From contig CAKRRG010000048.1 of assembly GCA_934394545.1 (NCBI GenBank), positions 1 to 22,035 on the forward strand: DNA of 22,035 nucleotides, read 5' to 3'. The notes under the pieces were generated by a model. It searched no databases. It was not told the origin of the DNA and saw only the letters and a list, made by a program, of their open reading frames with translations. The stretch comes from an uncultured Blautia sp. Lineage in GTDB: Bacteria; Bacillota; Clostridia; Lachnospirales; Lachnospiraceae. Every line of letters starts with the position of its first letter. Position 1 is the stretch's first letter. The position numbers and the translations under genes were made by a program. Positions 15,892 to 22,035 of the stretch are shown here, in pieces.

Positions 15892-16674
15892 TTGAATAAT
15901 ATAAAAAATAACAAAACCATTCTTGCCGTTATCCCAGCAGTCGTTGTGCTGGCTGCAGGGGTAGCTTTTTTTTGCTCTCGTTCAGGTAACTCTGACAAGC
16001 AATGTCAGGAGACTGTCGACCGTCTTAAGCAGCTTGAAACAGCCGATATTTCCAGTATAGAGGATGAGATCCGCGCCCTTACTGAGAAGGATAAGCCTGC
16101 CGGTTCCGACTCTGAGGAGGGGGTTCTGGGCGATATCCTCACAGACTTACAAATCAAACAGGCCTTTCAGGGAACTGTTATTGTAGGCGATTCTATTACA
16201 GAATCCATTGCAGAATACGGTTTTCTTGATACCAGTATTGTTGTTGCCAAGCTTGGCCTCCGTATTGACGCTGCCGATGAACAGATCAGTACTGCCATCA
16301 GCCTGAATCCCAGCGTATTTTTCCTGTCCTTTGGAGCAAATGATCTGGAAATTTACAACGGTGATTCCTCCGCCTTTATCGATGCCTACCGTGTAAAAAT
16401 AAAACAGATCCAGAGCGCACTTCCGGATACTGCTATTTATATCAACAGCATTCTTCCCATCCAGCAGAGTGCCATTGACCAGAGCCCTGCCCTTGCTTAT
16501 TACGATTCCTTTAATCAGGCATTACGGGATTTTTGTGAAGAAATGGGCTGTACCTTCATTGATGACACGTTCCTTGTAGATGAGGATATGTATGAGCCGG
16601 ACGGTGAGCATATGGTCTACAGTTATTATCCAAAATGGCTTACTTATATGGCAGAAAGGGCAGGTCTTGTATGA
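15892..16674 (+). CDS. Membrane-anchored SGNH/GDSL hydrolase
   Basis: An extracellular esterase or acetyltransferase of the SGNH fold. The 260-aa protein has a signal anchor (about residues 9-27) followed by a Glu/Asp/Lys-rich stalk and the catalytic domain. Motifs are VGDSITES with Ser101, FGANDL, and EPDGEHM with Asp237 and His240, so the triad is complete. The start is a TTG at 15892 with GGAG 9 nt upstream. Its stop overlaps the next ATG (ATGA). As first gene of the cassette it could transfer or remove acetyl groups on a surface polymer; the direction cannot be read from the sequence. Confidence 0.85.
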   Translation: MNNIKNNKTILAVIPAVVVLAAGVAFFCSRSGNSDKQCQETVDRLKQLETADISSIEDEIRALTEKDKPAGSDSEEGVLGDILTDLQIKQAFQGTVIVGDSITESIAEYGFLDTSIVVAKLGLRIDAADEQISTAISLNPSVFFLSFGANDLEIYNGDSSAFIDAYRVKIKQIQSALPDTAIYINSILPIQQSAIDQSPALAYYDSFNQALRDFCEEMGCTFIDDTFLVDEDMYEPDGEHMVYSYYPKWLTYMAERAGLV

Positions 16675-17174
16675 AACCAACCAAAAGAATAAATGATTTC
16701 AGAATTACAGTTCCCCTTATCATAAAGACTGCCATGGTGATTTTCCTTGTGGTATACCTAGGACGTCTTTATGTGTCTGATTATGCAGCAGACGTATCGA
16801 TAGATAAGATCCAGGCCGCCCTGGAGAAGGTTTCCGGTGTTTCCGACCTAGACCAGCCTGGCGTTTCCGGACTTCGCCGTTTCTATCAGATCGATGACAG
16901 TGACATTGACAGTTACTTTTTTCGCAAGGCAGCCTCTCCTATGTCTGTAGATGAGGTTCTTGTGGTAAAGGCCAAATCTTCCTCAGAAGCAGCTGCCTAT
17001 CTGGAAGCAGCCCAGGCTCATCTGGAGAGCCAGAAGAATATTTTCGAAGGCTATGGAACGGATCAGATGGCCCTTCTTGGAGAAGCCTCTGTAGAAAAAC
17101 GTGGTGCATACGTCTGGTATTTCTGCGGAGAGAACGCACAGAAGCTGCGCCAGGCATTATTATCCCTGATATAG
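16671..17174 (+). CDS. DUF4358 family protein
   Basis: A 167-aa protein with one N-terminal membrane helix (about residues 12-34) and a small extracellular domain. The segment ASPMSVDEVLVVKAK, then SQKNIFEGYGTDQMALL, matches DUF4358, a Firmicutes domain of unknown function often coded beside MBOAT acyltransferases. The ATG overlaps the SGNH stop by 4 nt (ATGA); the longer frame from 16635 lies inside the SGNH gene and is not used. Probably a partner in surface acylation, by association only. Confidence 0.82.
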   Translation: MKPTKRINDFRITVPLIIKTAMVIFLVVYLGRLYVSDYAADVSIDKIQAALEKVSGVSDLDQPGVSGLRRFYQIDDSDIDSYFFRKAASPMSVDEVLVVKAKSSSEAAAYLEAAQAHLESQKNIFEGYGTDQMALLGEASVEKRGAYVWYFCGENAQKLRQALLSLI

Positions 17175-17187
17175 GAGAATTTACGTT

Positions 17188-18576
17188 ATGGTATTTAACA
17201 GTGTAATATTTATATTTTGCTTTCTTCCCATATTTCTGCTGATCTACTATTTTGTACCAGCCAAGGCACGCAATCCTGTACTTTTTGCAGGAAGCCTTTT
17301 CTTTTACGCATGGGGAGATCCTACTTATCTGATTCTTATGCTTTTTTCCAGTTTTTTCAATTATTACATGGGGAAAGAGCTGGGAAAACAAAAAGAGAAT
17401 CATCCATCCCGCAAACGGAATCTTATTTTTGCAGTTGTCGTGAATCTTCTGATCCTGGGATTTTTTAAATACTGGGGATTTTTGCTGGACACCATCAGCG
17501 GTATTACAGGCCTGAAGCTTACTTATCCACAGCTGGCGCTGCCTATCGGACTTTCCTTTTATACCTTTAAGAATCTTTCCTATATTCTGGACATTTACAT
17601 GGGCAAAACAGAGCCCTGCCGGGGATTTTTCCCATATGCAGTGTACAGTACCATGTTTCCTCATATGACTGCTGGTCCCATTGTCCGTTATACAGATATC
17701 AAAGATTCCATCCAGCGCCGCAGTATTAATATGACACGTCTTGGCGCCGGCGCAGAGCTTTTTATCAAAGGCCTGTCCAAGAAAGTGCTTCTTGCTGATA
17801 ACTTATCTGCATTATATACTACGCTCCAGACCTCAGGTACCACCTCTTTTCTTGGAACCTGGATCGCTATTGGTGCATATACCTTGGAGCTGTACTTTGA
17901 TTTCAGCGGATATTCCGATATGGCAATCGGTCTCGGACAGATGTTAGGCTTTAACTTCAAGAATAACTTTGATTATCCTTATATTTCCACCAGCGTTTCC
18001 GAATTCTGGCGCCGCTGGCATATTTCACTGGGAAGCTGGTTCCGTGATTACATTTACATTCCCCTTGGAGGCAACCGTGTTTCCACCGGAAAGCATATCC
18101 GCAACATTCTTGTTGTATGGGCGCTTACCGGTCTCTGGCATGGTGCCAGCTGGAACTTTGTATTCTGGGGTGTTTACTATGGATTGCTTCTTCTTGCAGA
18201 GAAATTCCTTCTGGGACGCTTTCTGGAAAAAGCGCCCACCTGGATGCGCAATGCATACACGATGCTGGCAGTCATAATCGGCTGGGTATTTTTCAGCCAG
18301 TCCACGCCTGCTGCCATTGGGAAAATGCTGGGATCCATGTTTGGATTCGGAGCTTCCTGCTTCGCAGACCGTCCATCCCTTTACGCGCTGAAATCCGGAC
18401 TGCTTTTGCTGATTATCTCCATGATCAGCTGCCGTCCCGGACTTTACCAGTATTTCAAACGGCTTACAAGACGATATACCACCCTTGCCGCAGTCATAAA
18501 TGCGATCCTGTTTTTCCTTTGCATCGCATATATGATCTATAGTTCCTATACACCATTTATGTATCAGCAGTTCTAG
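17188..18576 (+). CDS. MBOAT-family O-acyltransferase (AlgI/DltB-like)
   Basis: A 462-aa multi-spanning membrane protein of the MBOAT superfamily. In AlgI and DltB this channel-like enzyme passes activated acyl groups from the cytoplasm to an outside acceptor. The opening VFNSVIFIFCFLPIFLLIYY and the conserved block FWRRWHISLGSWFRDYIYIP are typical, as is the catalytic histidine H318 in GLWHGASWNF. GGAG is 10 nt before the ATG; the gene starts 13 nt after DUF4358. No dltA/dltC genes are near, so an alginate-acetylation-like role on an exopolysaccharide or cell-wall polymer is more likely than D-alanylation. The acceptor is unknown. Confidence 0.94.
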   Translation: MVFNSVIFIFCFLPIFLLIYYFVPAKARNPVLFAGSLFFYAWGDPTYLILMLFSSFFNYYMGKELGKQKENHPSRKRNLIFAVVVNLLILGFFKYWGFLLDTISGITGLKLTYPQLALPIGLSFYTFKNLSYILDIYMGKTEPCRGFFPYAVYSTMFPHMTAGPIVRYTDIKDSIQRRSINMTRLGAGAELFIKGLSKKVLLADNLSALYTTLQTSGTTSFLGTWIAIGAYTLELYFDFSGYSDMAIGLGQMLGFNFKNNFDYPYISTSVSEFWRRWHISLGSWFRDYIYIPLGGNRVSTGKHIRNILVVWALTGLWHGASWNFVFWGVYYGLLLLAEKFLLGRFLEKAPTWMRNAYTMLAVIIGWVFFSQSTPAAIGKMLGSMFGFGASCFADRPSLYALKSGLLLLIISMISCRPGLYQYFKRLTRRYTTLAAVINAILFFLCIAYMIYSSYTPFMYQQF

Positions 18577-18627
18577 AGCGTATTTCCCGATCATCCCAAA
18601 GCTGATACCGTATGAATTGGAGGACCC

Positions 18628-19788
18628 ATGAAAAAGAAACCAAACGGCTACCGTTATTTTTATCATCTGACCGGATGTCTCTTCGGCATTTTCATTCTGG
18701 CAGTACTGATAATCAATTTCATTGTTCCGGACAGAGGATTTTCACAGAAGGAGAACCGCGTGCTGGCTTCCCGTCCGGCCATCAGCGTCTCACAGCTTAC
18801 CTCCGGCAAATTTGCCGATGGGTATGAGACTTATGTAAATGACCAGTTTTTCCTGCGTGACTGGTGGATCACATTGCGTGCCACAGCTCAGCGTATCCTT
18901 GGAAATACTAAAGAGAACGGCGTTTTTCTTGGAAAAAGCGGCTACCTGATGGAGGACTTTACAGCCCCATCCCAGGAGCGCCTGAACCGCACAATAAAAG
19001 CTATGACAGATTTTGCAGCAAGACATTCAGACCTTCCGCAGTATGCACTAATCGCACCAAATGCAGTAAACATCCTTTCCGATAAGCTTCCTGTTCTGGC
19101 TGCTGCAACTGACCAGAACCCTTATCTGGACGCCACAGCCTCATCCCTTGAGAAGGCGGGAGTCACCTTTGTAGATGTGCGTGACACCTTTACCCAGCAT
19201 AAGGAGGATAATATTTATTACCACACTGACCATCACTGGACTACCCAGGGTGCTTATTTCGCCTATCTGAAGCTTGCGAAGGTGCTTGGAATTGATTCTT
19301 CTTCCATTTCCTATGACAAGCTCCCTGTTTCCACAAGCTTCCAGGGAACTCTTTCAGCAAAAAGTGGCTTCCGTGCTTCCAAGAAAGAAGAAATGGATGT
19401 ATTTCTTCCCAGAAATGAGGCTCCCTCCTCTGTTGTTAACTATGTAGATGAGCAGAAAAAAACAGCCAGCTTCTACGATACAAGCCAGCTGGAGACCCGC
19501 GATAAATATGCAATGTTTTTCGGAGGAAACCACAGTAAGGTTGTGATCACCACACCTACCGAGGAAAACCGTACTTTACTTGTGATCAAGGATTCCTATG
19601 CGAATAGTCTGATTCCATTCCTTGCCCCCTACTATCGAAAGATTGTTATGGTAGACCCTCGTTATTTCTATGACGATTTGGAGGAGCTGATGCAGGTGGA
19701 AGAGATCCAGGAAGTCCTGTATCTTTATAACGCCAATACCTTCTATGCAGATACTTCCCTGGAACTGGCGCTTACACCTTCCGCTTAA
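18628..19788 (+). CDS. DHHW family protein (AlgJ/AlgX-like)
   Basis: A 386-aa extracytoplasmic protein of the SGNH-like AlgJ/AlgX group, which transfers acetyl to polysaccharide after the MBOAT enzyme. A signal anchor (about 13-32) precedes the domain. The DHHW signature is TDHHWTTQGAYF (D201, H202, H203, W204), and a candidate nucleophile Ser323 lies in VIKDSYANS, matching the acidic-His-Ser pattern of AlgJ-type enzymes. GGAGG is 4-5 nt before the ATG. It ends the cassette and is followed by a strong bidirectional terminator. The enzymatic role is by family; acceptor unknown. Confidence 0.88.
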   Translation: MKKKPNGYRYFYHLTGCLFGIFILAVLIINFIVPDRGFSQKENRVLASRPAISVSQLTSGKFADGYETYVNDQFFLRDWWITLRATAQRILGNTKENGVFLGKSGYLMEDFTAPSQERLNRTIKAMTDFAARHSDLPQYALIAPNAVNILSDKLPVLAAATDQNPYLDATASSLEKAGVTFVDVRDTFTQHKEDNIYYHTDHHWTTQGAYFAYLKLAKVLGIDSSSISYDKLPVSTSFQGTLSAKSGFRASKKEEMDVFLPRNEAPSSVVNYVDEQKKTASFYDTSQLETRDKYAMFFGGNHSKVVITTPTEENRTLLVIKDSYANSLIPFLAPYYRKIVMVDPRYFYDDLEELMQVEEIQEVLYLYNANTFYADTSLELALTPSA

Positions 19789-19806
19789 AACAAAGCATTC
19801 AAAACG

Positions 19807-19868
19807 AACAGCCTTCTGACTTTTGTTTTTCAATAAGTTTCATTGAAAAGCAAGAGCCGAAGGCTGTT
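19807..19868. terminator. Bidirectional terminator between the DHHW and MATE genes
   Basis: A 10-bp stem (19807-19816 with 19859-19868) encloses an inner 8-bp stem (19827-19834 with 19842-19849). T-rich flanks occur on both strands, fitting two convergent genes. Confidence 0.82.
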
Positions 19869-19882
19869 TTCATTTCTTAGTT

Positions 19883-21223
19883 TTATCCGATTTTCGTATT
19901 CCTATATACATGAACAAAATAGATGATCTCTACAATTGCCGTAATTCCCCATGAGAAAATATACAGCAAATAGAGAGAGGGAATCGTTCTGAAGTAAGCG
20001 AAAACCGTATTCACCCAGATCATTCGGAATACACAGGAACCCATAATTACAATAACAGTAGGAACTATACTCTTGCCTAACGCACGAGAACCGGCAATGG
20101 TACAATCCATAAATGCAGAAAATCCGTAACTGAATCCCATAATGGTAAGACGCTTCATTCCAGCCTCTATAACCGCAGCTTCCCCGGTAAACAATGCCAG
20201 AAACTGCTTTCCGAAAATAACCAGGCAGATTCCTCCGATCAATCCGATTCCAAAAGAATAAGTCAGGCTGATCAGATAGCTTTTTCGTACACGGTCTCTT
20301 TTTCCTGCACCGTAATTCTGTCCCATGAAGCTTCCACAGGCCGTATAAAAGGCAGCCATCGTATCATATAAAAGCGCATCTGCATTAGCTGCTGCAGAGT
20401 TACCTGCAACCATCGTCGCATCGAAAGAATTGACACCCGCCTGGATAAACAGGTTCGCCACCTGAAAAATTCCATTCTGTAATCCAGCCGGAAGGCCAAT
20501 CTGTATGATATATTTTGCCATTCTTCTGTCAAAATGTAATTCTGAAAGGCGAAGTGCATAGTCCCCTCCCATTTTTGCCAGTGCACGCAAAATCAGGAAC
20601 GCTGAAATATACTGGGAAATAATGCTGGCGATCGCTACACCGGCTACATCCAGTTTACAGACAATTACCAGGAACAAATTCAAAATCACATTCACAACGC
20701 CGGCAAAAGTCAGATAATACAAAGGCTTCTTGGTATCTCCCAAAGCGCTGCACACTGCATTACCAAAATTATAAAGAGCCAACGCAGGCATGCCCAGAAA
20801 ATATATCTGAATATACAACACGGCTCCATCCAGAAGCTCTGCCTTGGTATTTAACAATTCCAGAACTCCCTTTGAAAAGATCAAACCAAAAGCCATTACG
20901 ATCACGCCTGCCGCCAGACTGACCAGAAGCGCTGTATGAATGGTATGAACGGTACTTCTCTTATCTCTGGCACCAAAAAATCTTGCAACCAGAACATTAA
21001 TTCCACCTGCCATGCCGATCAGAATCCCTGTAAATAGCGTTACGAGTGTGGTAGTGGATCCCACTGCGCCCAAAGATAATGATCCTGCAAACTGGCCAAT
21101 AACGGCAATATCTGCCATATTAAACAACACCTGCAAGAGATTCGTCATCACCAGCGGAATACTGAAAAACAGCATTTTCCCCCAGATGGAGCCCGTAGTC
21201 AGATCCTGTCTTTCTTCTTTCAT
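19883..21223 (-). CDS. MATE-family multidrug/toxin exporter
   Basis: A 446-aa membrane antiporter expected to have twelve helices, exporting cationic drugs or metabolites with sodium or protons. The N-terminal pattern LTTGSIWGKMLFFSIPLVMT, then LLQVLFNMADIAVIGQFAGS, and the repeat half with PAGLQNGIFQVANLFIQ are typical of clostridial MATE proteins. Start chosen at ATG 21223 with AAGGAG 9 nt upstream; the ATG at 21241 (AGGA at 5 nt) is nearly as good. It has a very strong promoter and a leader that contains a short open frame and a terminator-like hairpin. The real substrate cannot be told. Confidence 0.93.
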   Translation of the reverse strand: MKEERQDLTTGSIWGKMLFFSIPLVMTNLLQVLFNMADIAVIGQFAGSLSLGAVGSTTTLVTLFTGILIGMAGGINVLVARFFGARDKRSTVHTIHTALLVSLAAGVIVMAFGLIFSKGVLELLNTKAELLDGAVLYIQIYFLGMPALALYNFGNAVCSALGDTKKPLYYLTFAGVVNVILNLFLVIVCKLDVAGVAIASIISQYISAFLILRALAKMGGDYALRLSELHFDRRMAKYIIQIGLPAGLQNGIFQVANLFIQAGVNSFDATMVAGNSAAANADALLYDTMAAFYTACGSFMGQNYGAGKRDRVRKSYLISLTYSFGIGLIGGICLVIFGKQFLALFTGEAAVIEAGMKRLTIMGFSYGFSAFMDCTIAGSRALGKSIVPTVIVIMGSCVFRMIWVNTVFAYFRTIPSLYLLYIFSWGITAIVEIIYFVHVYRNTKIG

Positions 21224-21251
21224 TTCACTTTTCTCCTTCATTAATTTCCTG

Positions 21252-21290
21252 TTACACAAAAAAAGGCCTCATGGACCTCTCTTTTGCCAT
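21252..21290 (-). CDS. Possible leader peptide MAKERSMRPFFV before the MATE gene
   Basis: An ATG (21290) opens a 12-codon frame ending in TAA (21252). The expected transcription start is only about 4 nt upstream, so it would be translated nearly leaderless. A hairpin with a loop near 21272 overlaps it. A leader peptide controlling attenuation is plausible, but no ribosome site supports it. Confidence 0.25.
   Translation of the reverse strand: MAKERSMRPFFV
21254..21285 (-). terminator. Attenuator-like hairpin in the MATE leader
   Basis: On the minus strand GGTC pairs with GGCC across a CATGA loop (about 21276-21264), extended by AAAAGAGA with a run of seven T. It lies between the promoter and the ribosome site, so it could stop transcription before the exporter gene unless disturbed. 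Confidence 0.4.
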
Positions 21291-21300
21291 CAGTATATGG

Positions 21301-21329
21301 ATTATAGCACTACCATACCATTTTGTCAT
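21301..21329 (-). promoter_or_regulatory. Strong sigma-A promoter of the MATE gene
   Basis: ATGACA (21329-21324), 17 bp, then TATAAT (21306-21301) with an extended TGC just before the -10. The best-looking promoter in the window. Expected start near 21294. Confidence 0.85.
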
Positions 21330-21349
21330 TGCCTTTTCTAAAAAGTTTT

Positions 21350-21577
21350 TTACTCTTTCTTTGCATCACCGGTTACCTCCCCCTTAATCATCCTGAAAAA
21401 AAGATCTGCCAATATCATTGTAGAAGGAAATGCTGGCCCGGTAGTAACCAGCACTCCCAGATGCGCCAGAAGAGGCTGTGAACAGTGATGTCTTGCACGG
21501 ACATCCACATTCGCTCCGTCCAGAATCGAGGCAATATCGTGAGGATGATTTTTCTCAACAGTTCTGTTTTTAGACAC
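21350..21577 (-). pseudogene. Frameshifted C-terminal remnant of a SufS-type cysteine desulfurase
   Basis: Reading from about 21577, the translation has HPHDIASILD and then VRARHHCSQPLLAHLGV, the signature around the catalytic cysteine of group II (SufS-like) desulfurases. After LGV-VTT the frame breaks near 21441; one base later the other frame reads RASISFYND (21440-21414), the expected next motif, which shows a 1-base loss. The first frame then resumes as DLFFRMIKGEV, so a second shift probably lies near 21410. Only about 75 of some 400 residues remain and the normal RAGHHC/RTGHHC is RARHHC. The apparent start falls in the tRNA terminator. The gene is clearly dead; it was left next to the tRNAs by deletion or rearrangement. 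Confidence 0.78.
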
Positions 21578-21578
21578 G

Positions 21579-21607
21579 AAAAAAGCTCTTGATTTATTCA
21601 AGAGCTT
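21579..21607 (-). terminator. Terminator of the tRNA operon
   Basis: A perfect 10-bp stem (21583-21592 with 21598-21607), a 5-nt loop, then six T on the minus strand. It begins 5 nt after tRNA-Cys. Confidence 0.92.
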
Positions 21608-21611
21608 CTAG

Positions 21612-21682
21612 AGGTGCCACCCAGATTTGAACTGGGGATAGAGGTGTTGCAGACCTTTGCCTTACCACTTGGCTATGGCACC
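21612..21682 (-). tRNA. tRNA-Cys (GCA)
   Basis: A 71-nt cloverleaf. Acceptor GGTGCCA/TGGCACC with discriminator U, as expected for Cys; anticodon loop CTGCAAC; T arm with GTTCAAATC. No CCA is encoded. Third tRNA of the operon. Confidence 0.95.
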
Positions 21683-21692
21683 ATATTTAATT

Positions 21693-21708
21693 ATTCGCTA
21701 ATGCGAAT
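21693..21708. repeat. Hairpin in the tRNA-Glu/tRNA-Cys spacer
   Basis: A short stem (TTCGC with GCGAA, loop of 4), possibly extended by pairing with the Glu discriminator base. It could be a processing signal for tRNA 3' or 5' ends. Confidence 0.35.
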
Positions 21709-21779
21709 GACTCCAAGGGGATTTGAACCCCTGTTACCGCCGTGAAAGGGCGGTGTCTTAACCGCTTGACCATGGAGCC
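21708..21779 (-). tRNA. tRNA-Glu (TTC)
   Basis: A 72-nt cloverleaf. Acceptor GGCTCCA with TGGAGTC (one G-U pair), anticodon stem CCGCC/GGCGG and loop CTTTCAC, T arm with GTTCAAATC. No CCA is encoded. Middle tRNA of the operon. Confidence 0.95.
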
Positions 21780-21785
21780 TTATCA

Positions 21786-21807
21786 AATCGGACTTCATGC
21801 TCCGATT
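21786..21807. repeat. Hairpin in the tRNA-Asn/tRNA-Glu spacer
   Basis: A perfect 7-bp stem AATCGGA/TCCGATT with an 8-nt loop fills most of the 31-nt spacer. No T-run follows, so processing is likelier than termination. Confidence 0.45.
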
Positions 21808-21810
21808 AAA

Positions 21811-21883
21811 CTCCCCCTGTTGGACTCGAACCAACGACACTTCGGTTAACAGCCGAATGCTCTACCGACTGAGCTAAGGAGGA
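21811..21883 (-). tRNA. tRNA-Asn (GTT)
   Basis: A 73-nt cloverleaf. Acceptor TCCTCCT with AGGGGGA, discriminator G, D arm TAGCTCAGTCGGTAGAGC, anticodon stem TTCGG/CCGAA with loop CTGTTAA, T arm with GTTCGAGTC. No CCA is encoded. First tRNA of the operon. Confidence 0.95.
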
Positions 21884-21915
21884 ATATAAAGGTTTGCACC
21901 TTCAAAACTACATAC

Positions 21916-21944
21916 ATGTTACATCCTTGTTGGAATTTTGTCAA
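21916..21944 (-). promoter_or_regulatory. Promoter of the tRNA-Asn-Glu-Cys operon
   Basis: A consensus TTGACA (21944-21939), 17 bp, then TAACAT (21921-21916) starts about 30 nt after the 23S end. The tRNAs can therefore be made apart from the rRNA operon, although no terminator separates them from 23S. Confidence 0.75.
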
Positions 21945-21973
21945 GAATCTTTTTAATCAACCTTGCGATCATT

Positions 21974-22035
21974 GGTCAAGCCCTCACCCGATTAGTAGCA
22001 GTCAGCTCCGTACATTGCTGCACTTCCACCCCTGC
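21974..22035 (-). rRNA. 23S rRNA, 3' end only (runs off window)
   Basis: The minus strand from 22035 reads as the last part of 23S rRNA: GGAGCTGACTGCTACTAATC, then GGGTGAGGGCTTGACC, the usual 3' terminus. The gene continues beyond 22035. The 90 nt between it and tRNA-Asn are too short for a 5S gene (about 117 nt), and no 5S follows the tRNAs within the window. Confidence 0.9.

Noticed and set aside
17188..18576. DltB of a D-alanylation operon
   Set aside because: No dltA, dltC or dltD genes are adjacent; the DHHW and SGNH neighbours fit an alginate-type acylation system better.
21350..21601. An 83-codon intact small gene
   Set aside because: Its start (TTG) is inside the tRNA terminator, there is no ribosome site, and motifs of one enzyme family appear in two frames, so it is a pseudogene remnant.
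21579..21883. tRNA cluster as a phage or element attachment site
   Set aside because: No integrase and no repeated tRNA 3' end were found nearby in the window.

Overview
The window looks like chromosomal DNA of a low-to-moderate-GC anaerobic Firmicute, most likely a Lachnospiraceae-type Clostridium relative. This rests on the rpsF-ssb-rpsR / gdpP-rplI gene order, a PPi-type phosphofructokinase, a class B sortase, strong AGGAGG ribosome sites, some TTG starts and tRNA genes without encoded CCA. The genus cannot be fixed from this sequence alone. No phage, transposase, integrase or CRISPR array was seen.

Positions 1-5311 (minus strand) are housekeeping genes: the start of rplI, gdpP (c-di-AMP phosphodiesterase), rpsR, ssb and rpsF with their own promoter and terminator, then a DUF951 protein, a sirtuin and a class B sortase. 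Positions 5388-8703 (minus) hold a three-gene unit: an unrecognised 148-aa helical protein, a VWA protein with a complete MIDAS but a broken HExxH motif, and a MoxR-like AAA+ ATPase. Next comes pfp (plus), with a near-consensus promoter and a palindrome at its transcription start. It converges on an NCS2 nucleobase permease gene (minus).

Positions 11650-15695 (minus) are a tightly overlapping operon: a DUF308 membrane protein with a repetitive acidic tail, an arginase-fold protein, lgt, and a Csp-like subtilisin. Diverging from it, 15892-19788 (plus) is a four-gene surface-polymer O-acylation cassette: SGNH hydrolase, DUF4358 protein, MBOAT acyltransferase and DHHW/AlgX-like protein. Cytoplasmic acyl groups would pass through the MBOAT channel enzyme to the two extracellular SGNH-type proteins.

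Positions 19883-22035 (minus) carry a MATE exporter with a strong promoter and a possible leader peptide/attenuator, a frameshifted 3' remnant of a SufS-type cysteine desulfurase gene, three tRNAs (Cys, Glu, Asn) with their own promoter and terminator, and the 3' end of a 23S rRNA gene with no 5S between it and the tRNAs.

The most unusual items are the VWA/MoxR triad with its degenerate metallopeptidase motif, the MATE leader, the desulfurase remnant next to the tRNAs, the pfp operator-like palindrome, and the protease/lgt/arginase-like operon. All functional statements are from reading motifs; no database search was run.
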